Assembly: GCA_965278985.1 (NCBI GenBank)
Contig: OZ257131.1
Span: 3,162,001-3,226,000, forward strand
DNA: 64,000 bases
Origin: CAISIP01 sp965278985
GTDB lineage: Bacteria; Pseudomonadota; Gammaproteobacteria; Burkholderiales; Burkholderiaceae_C
Reading direction: 5' to 3'
In this document: in pieces, positions 19,369-27,509 of the stretch
Position numbering within the stretch: position 1 is the stretch's first letter
Layout of the letters: every line of letters starts with the position of its first letter
Program-made: the position numbers and the translations under genes
Notes under the pieces: model-generated
What the model saw: only the letters and a program-made list of their open reading frames with translations
What the model was told of the DNA's origin: nothing
The model's database searches: none

Positions 19369-21693
19369 ATGACCGACCACACCCTGCCCGTGACCGCCGA
19401 ACGCGGCACCCATTCGCACAGCGCCCACTGGGGCACCTTCAGCGCGACCTGGCAGGACGGCCAGCTCCGCGTGGCACCCCACCCCGGGGACCCGGACCCG
19501 AACCGCATCATCGACAACTTCCCCACCGCGCTGCACCATCCTGCGCGCGTGACCACGCCGATGGTGCGCAAGGGCTGGCTGGACCACGGGCCAGGGCCCG
19601 ATGCCCGTCGAGGCTCCGACGACTTCGTGGCCATGCCCTGGGCCGAGGTGCTGGACCGCCTGGCCGACGAGCTGCGCCGCGTGAAGGACACGCACGGCCT
19701 GGAGGCCATCTTCGGCGGCTCCTATGGCTGGTCCAGCGCGGGGCGTTTCCACCACGCGCAAAGCCAGGTGCACCGCTTCCTGAACACCTCGCTGGGTGGT
19801 TATGTGCGCTCGGTGAACAGCTACAGTGCGGGCGCCTCCGAGGTGATCCTGCCCCACGTGCTGGGCCCGCTGGAGCAGGTCGCGCGCCGCAACGTGACCT
19901 GGGAGCAGATCGTCGCCCACAGCGACGTGGTGCTGGCCTTCGGCGGCATGGCGCTGAAGAACTCGCGCGTGGCCGGCGGCGGCGTGAGCCGGCACACCGA
20001 GCGTGGCGACATGCTGGCCGCGGCGCAACGCGGCTGCCGCTTCGTCAACATCAGCCCGCTGCGCAGCGACCTGCCCGAGGAAGCCAAGGCCGAATGGCTG
20101 GCTCCCACGCCGGGCACCGACACGGCCTTCGTGCTGGGCCTGCTGCACGTGCTGGTCAGCGAGGGGCTGCACGACCGCGCCTACATCCAGAAGTACTGCG
20201 ACGGCTGGGAGGTGTTCGAGGACTACCTGATGGGCCGTGCCGACGGCACGCCCAAGACCGCGCAATGGGCTGCGGCCATCTGCGGCCTGCCTGCCGACAC
20301 CATCACCCAGCTTGCGCGTTCGCTGCCCGGCAAGCGGGTGCTGGTGGTGGTGGCGCACGCGCTGCAGCGCGCCGAGCATGGCGAGCAGCCCGTCTGGGCC
20401 ACGATGGTGCTGGCCGCGGCACTGGGCCAGATCGGCCTGCCGGGCGGGGGCTATTCCTATGCGCTGGGGACGCTGGCGCACTATGGCCGCCGCCACAACA
20501 TCGTGCCGGCCACGGCGCTGCCGCAGGGCAACAACAAGGTCAAGGCCTTCATCCCCGTGGCACGCATCTCCGACATGCTGCTGCACCCCGGCGAGGCCTT
20601 CGACTACAACGGCAAGCGCCACACCTACCCGCACATCCGCCTGGCCTACTGGGCCGGCGGCAACCCCTTCCACCACCACCAGGACCTGCAGCGCCTGAGC
20701 CGGGCCTTCCAGCAGCTCGACACCTTCATCGTGCACGACTTCGCCTGGACCGCCACCGCGCGCCATGCCGACATCGTGCTGCCCGCCACCATGACGCTGG
20801 AGCGTGAGGACATCGCCGCCTCGGTGACCGACCCGCTGACCGTGGCCATGCACCGCATCGCCGAGCCGCACGGCCTGGCGCGCGACGACTTCGAGATCTT
20901 CAAGGACTTGGCGCGCCGCCTGGGCGCGGAGGAAGCCTTCACGGCCGGGCGCACCAGCAAGCAGTGGCTGCAGCACATGTACGAGAGCATGCGCTCCAAG
21001 CTGGAAGGCAAGGGCGTCGACGCGCCCGACTTCGACGGCTTCTGGGCGCGCGGCGAGCTGCTGATGCCCCAGCAGGAGGACGACGGCGGCGTGCTGCGCG
21101 AGTTCTACGAAGACCCGGTGAAGAAACCCCTGGCCACGGCCAGCGGCAAGATCCAGATCAGCTCGCCTTTGATCGCCAGCTTCGGCTATGCCGACTGCCC
21201 TGGCCACCCGGCCTGGCTGCCGCCCACGGACGCGCCCACTGCGGAGCACCCGTTGTGGCTGGTGGCCAACCAGCCTTCGACCCGGCTGCACAGCCAGCTG
21301 GATTTCGGTGGCTACAGCATGGAGAGCAAGCGCCAGGGCCGCGAGGTCTGCAGCATGCACCCGGCGGACGCGGCTGCGCGCGGCATCGCCGAGGGCGACA
21401 TCGTGCGGCTGTTCAACACGCGCGGGGCCTGCCTGTCCAGCGTGCGCATCTCCGAGGACGTGTCACGCGGCGTGGTGCAGTTGCCCACGGGCGCCTGGTA
21501 CGACCCTGCCACGGATGCACAGGGTCGACCGCTGTGCGTGCACGGCAACCCCAACGTATTGACGCGCGACAAGGGCACTTCGTCGCTGGCGCAGGGCACG
21601 CCTGGCCAGCTGACGTCGGTACAGGTCGAGCGCTTCGAAGAACCACTGCCGCCGATCCGCGCCTTCGAGCCCCCAGTCGCTGTCGCGCGCTGA
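19369..21693 (+). CDS. bisC: Molybdopterin oxidoreductase, biotin sulfoxide reductase type
   Basis: A 774-residue enzyme of the DMSO reductase family closest in layout to BisC/TorA/DorA. The start shows no signal peptide or twin-arginine motif and there is no N-terminal Cys cluster, so it is a cytoplasmic, iron-sulfur-free molybdenum (bis-MGD) enzyme, as BisC is. The likely Mo-ligand serine lies in SVNSYSAGASEVILPHV. Conserved cofactor segments include GGSYGWSSAGRFHHAQ, ILPATMTLEREDIAASV and the C-terminal LPTGAWYDPA. Expected reaction: reduction of biotin or methionine sulfoxide-like S-oxides. No partner subunits or cofactor genes are adjacent. The ATG is the first one after the repeats. Confidence 0.82.
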   Translation: MTDHTLPVTAERGTHSHSAHWGTFSATWQDGQLRVAPHPGDPDPNRIIDNFPTALHHPARVTTPMVRKGWLDHGPGPDARRGSDDFVAMPWAEVLDRLADELRRVKDTHGLEAIFGGSYGWSSAGRFHHAQSQVHRFLNTSLGGYVRSVNSYSAGASEVILPHVLGPLEQVARRNVTWEQIVAHSDVVLAFGGMALKNSRVAGGGVSRHTERGDMLAAAQRGCRFVNISPLRSDLPEEAKAEWLAPTPGTDTAFVLGLLHVLVSEGLHDRAYIQKYCDGWEVFEDYLMGRADGTPKTAQWAAAICGLPADTITQLARSLPGKRVLVVVAHALQRAEHGEQPVWATMVLAAALGQIGLPGGGYSYALGTLAHYGRRHNIVPATALPQGNNKVKAFIPVARISDMLLHPGEAFDYNGKRHTYPHIRLAYWAGGNPFHHHQDLQRLSRAFQQLDTFIVHDFAWTATARHADIVLPATMTLEREDIAASVTDPLTVAMHRIAEPHGLARDDFEIFKDLARRLGAEEAFTAGRTSKQWLQHMYESMRSKLEGKGVDAPDFDGFWARGELLMPQQEDDGGVLREFYEDPVKKPLATASGKIQISSPLIASFGYADCPGHPAWLPPTDAPTAEHPLWLVANQPSTRLHSQLDFGGYSMESKRQGREVCSMHPADAAARGIAEGDIVRLFNTRGACLSSVRISEDVSRGVVQLPTGAWYDPATDAQGRPLCVHGNPNVLTRDKGTSSLAQGTPGQLTSVQVERFEEPLPPIRAFEPPVAVAR

Positions 21694-21717
21694 AATTTCA
21701 CGCGAGGAGCCGCCAGG

Positions 21718-22470
21718 TCACAGCTGGCTCATGCCACCGTCGATGATGATCTCGGTGCCGACGATGAACGCGGACTCCGGCGCCGAGAGGTGCAGCACGG
21801 TGGACGCGATCTCTTCGGGTGTGCCGAAGCGCCCCAGCGGGATCTGCCCCTGGATGTGTGCCGCCACCGCCTGTTGCGTGCTGGCGTCCATGCCCAGCTT
21901 GCCATAGAGCGGCGTGGCCACCGGGCCCGGGCTGACCACGTTGACGCGGATGCCCCGCGGCAGCAGTTCGGCCGACAAGGTTTTGGCCAGCGAGATCAGC
22001 GCGGCCTTGCTGGCGGCGTAGACACTGGTGTTGGCCATGCCGATGTGCGCGTTGATGCTGCCGTTCAGCACGATGGATGCGCCCTGGTTCAGCAGCGGCA
22101 GCAGCGCCTGGATCTGGAAGTAGGCCCCCTTCACGTTGGCGTCGAAGCTCTGGTCCCACGCGGCCTCGTCCACATCGCTGAACGGCACCATGCGCACCAT
22201 GCCCGCGTTGATGAACACGGCATCGAGGGCCGTGAAACCTTGCGCCTTCAACGCCGCCGCCAGTTCCCGGGCGGACGCTGCGGTTCCCGTGGCGTTGGTG
22301 AGTGCCAGAGCGCCACGGCCGATATCCGCCACGGCGCGGTCCAGTGCCGCGGTATCGCGCCCGGTGATGGCGACGCGCGCGCCTTCGGCTGCAAAAGCCT
22401 GCGCGGCTGCCAGTCCGATGCCGCTTCCGCCGCCGGTGACCAGGACTTGCTTGTGGGTGAATCGGGCCAT
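21718..22470 (-). CDS. Short-chain dehydrogenase/reductase (SDR)
   Basis: A 250-residue classical SDR: cofactor loop TGGGSGIG (residue 12 on), NAG motif in VFINAGMVRM, catalytic Ser in LNGSINAH, catalytic YxxxK in YAASKAALIS, and the PG motif VSPGPVATPLYG. The Arg after the second strand (ITGRD) suggests NADP(H). The ATG at 22470 follows AAGGAG by nine bases. The substrate is unknown. Its upstream region holds a strong inverted repeat (22564-22584), pointing to dedicated regulation by a factor not encoded next door. Confidence 0.9.
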   Translation of the reverse strand: MARFTHKQVLVTGGGSGIGLAAAQAFAAEGARVAITGRDTAALDRAVADIGRGALALTNATGTAASARELAAALKAQGFTALDAVFINAGMVRMVPFSDVDEAAWDQSFDANVKGAYFQIQALLPLLNQGASIVLNGSINAHIGMANTSVYAASKAALISLAKTLSAELLPRGIRVNVVSPGPVATPLYGKLGMDASTQQAVAAHIQGQIPLGRFGTPEEIASTVLHLSAPESAFIVGTEIIIDGGMSQL

Positions 22471-22563
22471 GATGTTCAACTCCTTCGAATGTTGCAGCGG
22501 TGTTACTGTGAGACCGATGGTGCGCCGAATCCAAGGCCATTCCGTACCGCCACCTCGATGCAC

Positions 22564-22584
22564 ATGTGCGACCATGTCGCACAT
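22564..22584. promoter_or_regulatory. 21-bp inverted repeat upstream of SDR gene (putative operator)
   Basis: Two perfect 9-bp arms, ATGTGCGAC and GTCGCACAT, are separated by CAT. The repeat lies 94-114 bp upstream of the SDR start on the minus strand. A second, smaller inverted repeat (CATTC/GAATG, 22617-22630) follows. Such a long perfect dyad in an intergenic region is typical of a dimeric repressor site; the regulator is unknown. Confidence 0.65.
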
Positions 22585-22651
22585 TCCAGCGCCAATGCGC
22601 AGTCGACATCATTCATCATTCGAGTGAATGTCATCCATCATCACTATAAAT

Positions 22652-22680
22652 TTGAATAGTCATAGGGATAACCCTAATAT
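22652..22680 (+). promoter_or_regulatory. Sigma-70-like promoter with AGGG-N4-CCCT dyad in the spacer
   Basis: TTGAAT (22652-22657) and TAATAT (22675-22680) stand 17 bp apart, a near-consensus housekeeping promoter for the gene at 22722. The dyad TAGGGATAACCCTA (22663-22676) fills the spacer and touches the -10 box, so a bound protein would block or remodel polymerase. A near-identical dyad lies upstream of the symporter gene at 38559. Confidence 0.6.
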
Positions 22681-22721
22681 TCCTTCCACGCCGCCACTGC
22701 TCGCGGTGCATGGAGTCCCCG

Positions 22722-23273
22722 ATGACCACGTTCACCCATACAGATTTCCCCACGGAACACCGCGGCGTCGCCCGTGCAGAGGCCGCATTCGAGGCCGCTG
22801 GCCGCCTGGGACAGGGCTTCAAGGGCGCGCGCGGCGTGGCAGCGCTGCTGCTGGCTGCGGCGGTGTCCGCTGTGCTGGTCATGGCCGGCCGATTGATGGA
22901 CAGTGGCAACGGCCTGCTCGCGACGTGGCTGGTGACATGGGTGGCCCTGGTGCTGTTCGCTGCACCCGCGCGCCGCTTGGCTGCCGCACTGGCGCGTGGC
23001 CTGGAAGACTGGTCTGTCGCCATCGCCGAGGCGCGTGCCGACCAGCGCCTGTGGGCCGTGGCCCGCGCCGATGCCCGCGTGATGGGCGACCTGCAGGCGG
23101 CGATGTCCCGTGCGGAGGTTGCGCCAGCGGAAGTGGAACCGTCACGCGCCGCGCTGCCCGCCCGTGTGAAGCGCGCGTCCAGCATGGCCACACCCCTGAC
23201 GTTTCCCAACGGCAGCGTGGCGCTGCGCGATGCCGTCCACGAACTGGGTGCGCGCCGCAGCTACTACTACTGA
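22722..23273 (+). CDS. Conserved hypothetical two-helix membrane protein
   Basis: A 183-residue protein I do not recognise. Two hydrophobic helices (about residues 40-58 and 67-85, separated by SGNG) form a hairpin; the remainder is Ala/Arg/Glu-rich helical and probably cytoplasmic, ending in ARRSYYY. The ATG at 22722 is preferred over that at 22710 because GGAG stands six bases in front. A sigma-70-type promoter with an embedded dyad is about 40 bp upstream and a terminator follows, so it is a monocistronic, regulated unit. The size and shape suggest an envelope or stress-response accessory protein, but no function can be assigned. Confidence 0.75.
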   Translation: MTTFTHTDFPTEHRGVARAEAAFEAAGRLGQGFKGARGVAALLLAAAVSAVLVMAGRLMDSGNGLLATWLVTWVALVLFAAPARRLAAALARGLEDWSVAIAEARADQRLWAVARADARVMGDLQAAMSRAEVAPAEVEPSRAALPARVKRASSMATPLTFPNGSVALRDAVHELGARRSYYY

Positions 23274-23307
23274 CCAGCTCCTTCTGGCCGGCGGCCAGTT
23301 CCCTTCT

Positions 23308-23330
23308 AAGGCCACCTCGCGGTGGCCTTT
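23308..23330 (+). terminator. Rho-independent-type terminator after 22722 gene
   Basis: AAGGCCACC and GGTGGCCTT pair around the tetraloop TCGC, giving a nine-pair stem ending in a short T-run (CTTT). It lies 35 bp after the stop of the hypothetical membrane protein and before the thioesterase gene. Another dyad (CTGGCC/GGCCAG, 23284-23298) precedes it. Confidence 0.75.
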
Positions 23331-23463
23331 GGCATGCCGACGGGTCGTACCGGTGTCACCCAGGAGGCAACCGCGCGCACCTTCCGCGGGCCCGCTGGAA
23401 GAGAATGCCGACTCCTCGGTCAGCGCCCTCCTCCCGGGACCCTGCGAGCCACTTTCCCGCACG

Positions 23464-23886
23464 ATGAACCCTTTCGAGCACGAAGCCCCCGACCACCTCT
23501 TCTCCCTGCGCATGCCGATGATCCAGAGCTTCGGCCTGCGCGGAGTGTCCATCAGCGAGTTCCAGGTGCAGGTGCGCATGCCCCCGCACCCCGGCCACAC
23601 CAACAGCCGTGGCGACGTGCACGGCGGCGCGATGGCGGTGCTGATGGACTGCGCCCTGTCGGCCGCCGCACGCGCCCACGCGCCCACCGAGTTCGGCGTG
23701 GTCACGGTCGACCTCAGCACCCACTACCTGGCGTCCACCAAGGGCGAAGTGCTGGCCACCGCCACCTGTGAGCGCCGGGGCCGCGGCCTGTGTTTCGTGC
23801 GCGGCGAAGCGCGCGATACCGAGGGCCAGCTGCTGGCGCTGGCCACCGGCACCTTCAAGCTGGTAGAAGGCCGGACGCCGACCTGA
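23464..23886 (+). CDS. PaaI-type hotdog-fold thioesterase
   Basis: A 140-residue hotdog-fold protein of the PaaI/COG2050 group. The active-site loop reads SRGDVHGGAMAVLMDCALS, with the conserved HGG and Asp nucleophile/base region, followed by the VTVDLSTHYLA strand. Such proteins hydrolyse acyl-CoA thioesters, often aromatic ones. The ATG at 23464 begins the recognisable domain; the longer open frame upstream runs through the terminator and is not coding. It abuts the racemase gene tail to tail (stops at 23886 and 23887). Confidence 0.85.
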   Translation: MNPFEHEAPDHLFSLRMPMIQSFGLRGVSISEFQVQVRMPPHPGHTNSRGDVHGGAMAVLMDCALSAAARAHAPTEFGVVTVDLSTHYLASTKGEVLATATCERRGRGLCFVRGEARDTEGQLLALATGTFKLVEGRTPT

Positions 23887-24621
23887 TCACAGCCGCGCGG
23901 GCACCGTGGCCTGCTCCGCCAGGCTCAGGGGCCCCAGCGCGCGGCGCAATGCGGCGCGCGCCAGCAGGCGCGTGGAGTCGAGCACGGGCAACGCCGAATT
24001 GCCCGCGTGGATGATCAACGGGATCTCGGTGCAGCCCAGCACCACGGCGTCGCAGCGCAGGCCCTGCAGGTCGCGGATGGCCTGCTGGAACCAGGCCACG
24101 GATTGCGGGCGGAAGTCGCCCTGCACCAGTTCGTCCATGATGATGCGGTTCATGGTGTCGCGCGCCGGCTCCGGCAGCCGCTCGAAGGCGATGCCGCGTG
24201 CCTGCAGCACCACGGGGTAGATCGTGCTGTCCACCATCCAGCGCGTGCCCGTGAGGCCGAGCCGCCGGTAGCCCAGGGCCTGGGCCTCGTTGGCCACCAC
24301 CTCGGCGATGTGCAACCACGGCAGCGGCGAGGCCGCCAGCACCTGCGGCGTGAGGGCCTGGTGGATGGTGTTGTCGGGGCAGACCAGGAAGTCCGCTCCC
24401 GCGGCCGCGAGCTTGCGCGCCGAGGCCAGCATGAGGTCGCCCACGCCCGCCCAGTCGTCGCGCGCAATGTGCACGAGGTAGTCCGCGAGCGAGGGCGTGT
24501 GCATCGACACCTCGGGATGCCCATGCGGGCCCAGCCACTGCGCGCCTTCGGCACACACCGTGCGGTAACACAGCGCCGCGCCTTCGGCCGAGCAGCCCAC
24601 GATGCCGATGTGCAGTGCCAT
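23887..24621 (-). CDS. Asp/Glu racemase superfamily protein with a single catalytic cysteine
   Basis: A 244-residue member of the aspartate/glutamate racemase superfamily. The first active-site motif, normally CNTxH, reads DNTIH (in FLVCPDNTIHQA), so Asp replaces the first catalytic Cys; the second, LGCTEIP, keeps its Cys. Other family features are GIVGCSAEGAAL at the N-terminus and GLTGTRWMVDS in the middle. Two-cysteine racemases need both thiols; single-cysteine relatives include the YgeA-type racemases and arylmalonate decarboxylase. The ATG at 24621 follows AAAGGG by seven bases. It lies 12 bp after the TldE-like gene and is probably in the same operon. Confidence 0.8.
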   Translation of the reverse strand: MALHIGIVGCSAEGAALCYRTVCAEGAQWLGPHGHPEVSMHTPSLADYLVHIARDDWAGVGDLMLASARKLAAAGADFLVCPDNTIHQALTPQVLAASPLPWLHIAEVVANEAQALGYRRLGLTGTRWMVDSTIYPVVLQARGIAFERLPEPARDTMNRIIMDELVQGDFRPQSVAWFQQAIRDLQGLRCDAVVLGCTEIPLIIHAGNSALPVLDSTRLLARAALRRALGPLSLAEQATVPARL

Positions 24622-24633
24622 GCGCATGCCCTT

Positions 24634-25995
24634 TCAGAGGGTGAAGCGGAAACCCTCGATGAGCGCACCGGGCACCCGCATGCCGCCCAGCGAGCGCTGC
24701 GAATAAGTGCCCGTGGCTGGCTCGATCTCCGTGTGCCGTGTCAGTGCCAGCAGCTGCTGCGGCCCCAGGGCCTCGAACAGGCTCTGGTCCCAGCGCAGGT
24801 CGGCCGCCAGCGGCCCGGCGATCTCACCGCCCTCCACCCAGAAACAGGCATAGCGCGTCATGCCGGTGACCCGCGCCGACACCGGGTCGCTCCAGTTCAG
24901 GTAGTGCAAGTTCGACAGGTACAGGCCCGTGCCCAGGGCCTGCAGCACGTCGTGTTCGTCGAGGCTGCCGGGCTGCACGTCCAGCGCGCGCGGCGACTCG
25001 CCCTCGGACGCGCCATTGGCCACCAGGCCGTATTCGCGCGCCGTGCGTGCGCTGACCAGCAGGTTCTGCAGCCCGCCATCGGCCAGCAGCGGCATGCGTG
25101 TCGCGCTGGTCTCGCCGCGCTCGTTGAAATGCGGCGTGAGCCCGAGCTCGAAGTTCTCGTCCACGCGCAGCAGCGGCGAGAGCTGCACGCTCTTCTCGAC
25201 CAGCTGCTTGAAGGGGCTGCGGCCCTGCTTCCAGGCCGCGGCGGACATCGCGCCCCAGGCCATCATGCCGATGAAGTCCGCGAAAGCCTGCGGCGCGAGG
25301 TAGCTGCGGTACGCGCCGGGCGCCACGCGCTGCGGTGGGCGCTCCAGCAGCGCCAGCTGGGCGCGGGTGCGCTGCAGCCGCGCGGCCCAGGTCGCCGGCT
25401 CCCACTGCGCGCCGGCATACACGCCCTTGGCGGCACGGGCGCCGTGGTAGAGCGAGTAGTCGAAGAAGAAGCTGCGCGTGCCGAACCAATGCGCCGTGCC
25501 GCGCGAGTTGCGGTTGCCGCGCAACACGCTGCCACCGGCATACAGCCCGGCCAGGTCGGACCCCGCCGCGGAATCGACCACCGCCTGCACCACCTCGGGC
25601 GCTGACATCAAACGCCCCTCGAACACGGCGCGGCTGCGGCCGTGGTCCTGCAGGACCACCTGGTTCGGGTCTGCGGGCAGCACCGCGGCCTCGTCGCGAC
25701 AGGCCTGCAGCAGCGCCGCCAGTTGCGCCTGGTCCTGCGCGGGCTGGCCGCTGAGCGTGCAACTCTTGTCCACGGTGCGGCCATCGCGCTGGAACTGCAG
25801 CGCCAGCACGGACTGCTGCACATCGGTGTTCTGGCGCACGCGGTTGTTGTTGAAGCGCAGGAACAGCGTCTCCTCGGCCGCGAGGTTGAGCGTCAGCTCC
25901 TCGCCCGGCGCCAGGGCATCGAGGAGCGCATCGCCCAGCGCGGCGAAATGGGCTTCCTGGCGCGCGCCGAAGTCCTCTGCTGCCGCGCCGCTCAC
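24634..25995 (-). CDS. TldE/PmbA-like subunit of TldD/TldE protease
   Basis: A 453-residue TldD/PmbA-superfamily protein without the zinc motif, i.e. the TldE (PmbA) partner. I take the GTG at 25995 as the start because it overlaps the TldD stop (GTGA) and places VSGAAAEDFGARQEAHFAAL at the N-terminus; the frame extends upstream only through the TldD gene in another register. Conserved blocks are LRFNNNRVRQNTD, SFFFDYSLY and the C-terminal GTYSQRSLGGMRVPGALIEG. TldE pairs with TldD to shape the chamber that cleaves unfolded peptides. The 4-bp overlap suggests equimolar synthesis. Confidence 0.85.
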   Translation of the reverse strand: MSGAAAEDFGARQEAHFAALGDALLDALAPGEELTLNLAAEETLFLRFNNNRVRQNTDVQQSVLALQFQRDGRTVDKSCTLSGQPAQDQAQLAALLQACRDEAAVLPADPNQVVLQDHGRSRAVFEGRLMSAPEVVQAVVDSAAGSDLAGLYAGGSVLRGNRNSRGTAHWFGTRSFFFDYSLYHGARAAKGVYAGAQWEPATWAARLQRTRAQLALLERPPQRVAPGAYRSYLAPQAFADFIGMMAWGAMSAAAWKQGRSPFKQLVEKSVQLSPLLRVDENFELGLTPHFNERGETSATRMPLLADGGLQNLLVSARTAREYGLVANGASEGESPRALDVQPGSLDEHDVLQALGTGLYLSNLHYLNWSDPVSARVTGMTRYACFWVEGGEIAGPLAADLRWDQSLFEALGPQQLLALTRHTEIEPATGTYSQRSLGGMRVPGALIEGFRFTL

Positions 25996-27452
25996 GATGC
26001 ACCCCCGAACACTTCCACGCCCCGGAACAGGCAGGGCGGCGAGGCATGGCCCACGCGGATCACCTGGTTGGGTTCGCCCTTGCCGCAGTAAGGCGTGCCG
26101 TAAGCTGCGTCCTCGCGGCCCACACCGGCGAGGCGGTTCCAAAAGTCCACCGTCACGCCCCGGTAGTTGGGATTGCGCACCACGCGTGTGAGTTGCCCGT
26201 GTTCGATGAGCTGGCCGTGCTCACAACCGAACTGGAACTTGTTGCGGTAGTCGTCGATGGACCAGGAGCGGTTGGTGGTCATCAGGATGCCGTGCTCCAC
26301 TTGCGCGACCAGTTCCTCCAGCGTGGAGGTGCCGGGCTCCAGGTTGATGTTGGCCATGCGGTCGATGGGCGCGCGGTTCCAGGACGAGGCGCGGAAGTTC
26401 GCCACGCCCGGCAGGCCCGAGCGTGCCTGCGACTCCAGCGAACCCAGGCCGCGCTGCAGGATGCCGCCCTGGATCAGCAGTTCGCGCCGCGCAGGGTTGC
26501 CGCCATCGTCGAAGGCGTAGCTCGCGAACTCGTGCTCCCGCTGCGGGTCGAAGGCCACGTTCATGAGCGGCGAGCCGTATTGCAGCCGGCCGAAGTCCTC
26601 GGGCCGCACGAAGCTCCAGCCCGCGTAGTTGCGCTCGTCCCCCAGGATGCGGTCCAGCTCCAGCGGATGGCCGATGGACTCGTGGATCTGCAGCATCATC
26701 TGGTCGGGCATCAGCACCAGGTCCATGCGGCCGGTGGGGCAGTTCTCGGCCTGCAGCAGGTCCACGGCCTCGCGCGCGATGCGTTGCGCCTCGGCCTCCA
26801 GCCGCGCCGGGTCGAAGACCTCGGCACCGAGCTGGCCCGTGCGGGACCAGGTGCGGGTCTGCGACTGCACGCCTTCAGCCGCCGTGGCCGACAGGCCCAG
26901 GTCGACCATGTCGAATTCCTGCGCGAGGTCGGCGCCGTTCGTGGAACGGTAGCGCACGCGGGTCTGGACCAGCGTGGCATACGCGCTGCGCGTGACCAGC
27001 CGCGCGTCCAGCCCGTCCATGGCACGTGTCGCGGCCAGCAGGCATTCCGTGATGGCATGCGGCGTCGCCTGCTCCAGCGGCTGCGCGCGTGCACTGCGGA
27101 ACCGCCCCTGCGCCGGCGGCCGCGCGCGCGTGTCGAAGCCGTGCACCTTGTGGCCGGCCGCGGCGCGCGTGGTGTCGACGGCACGCGCGAAGGCGCGCCG
27201 CAGGCCTTCCGGGCTGCGGTCGGCCGTGGCGGCGTAGCCGATCTGGCCATCCACCAGCACCTCGCACATGAGGCCTTCGTCCAGCGCGCTGTCGTTGCGC
27301 ACGGGCAGGCCGTTGCGCACGGCGCGCAGGGTGGTGGTCTCGCGCACGTGGCGCACGGCGGCCCACTCGGCAAGGCGCAGGGCCTCCTGTAATGCGGCGT
27401 CGAAGGCGACGTCGCTCCATTCGGGGGAAGTGTCCTGGTTCGTGATGGGCAT
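25992..27452 (-). CDS. tldD: TldD-like zinc metalloprotease
   Basis: A 486-residue TldD-family protease. The metal site HESIGHPLELD (HExxxH) is at about residue 225, and MTTNRSWSIDDYRNKFQFG plus PYCGKGEPNQVIRVG near the end are family blocks. TldD/TldE heterodimers degrade unfolded peptides and mature some ribosomally made peptides such as microcin B17. The ATG at 27452 begins MPITNQDTS. The gene heads an operon with the TldE-like and racemase-like genes and is divergent from a drug/metabolite exporter. Housekeeping tldD and pmbA are usually unlinked, so this paired copy is probably an extra, dedicated one. Confidence 0.88.
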   Translation of the reverse strand: MPITNQDTSPEWSDVAFDAALQEALRLAEWAAVRHVRETTTLRAVRNGLPVRNDSALDEGLMCEVLVDGQIGYAATADRSPEGLRRAFARAVDTTRAAAGHKVHGFDTRARPPAQGRFRSARAQPLEQATPHAITECLLAATRAMDGLDARLVTRSAYATLVQTRVRYRSTNGADLAQEFDMVDLGLSATAAEGVQSQTRTWSRTGQLGAEVFDPARLEAEAQRIAREAVDLLQAENCPTGRMDLVLMPDQMMLQIHESIGHPLELDRILGDERNYAGWSFVRPEDFGRLQYGSPLMNVAFDPQREHEFASYAFDDGGNPARRELLIQGGILQRGLGSLESQARSGLPGVANFRASSWNRAPIDRMANINLEPGTSTLEELVAQVEHGILMTTNRSWSIDDYRNKFQFGCEHGQLIEHGQLTRVVRNPNYRGVTVDFWNRLAGVGREDAAYGTPYCGKGEPNQVIRVGHASPPCLFRGVEVFGGAS

Positions 27453-27509
27453 GGGCCATCTTAGTGCGGCGCGCATTCACCCTGCAAACGACCCGCTAAA
27501 GTCGGCGGC

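Noticed and set aside
19306..21360. A 684-codon frame opposite the biotin sulfoxide reductase gene
   Set aside because: Same shadow effect; the plus-strand protein shows all family motifs.
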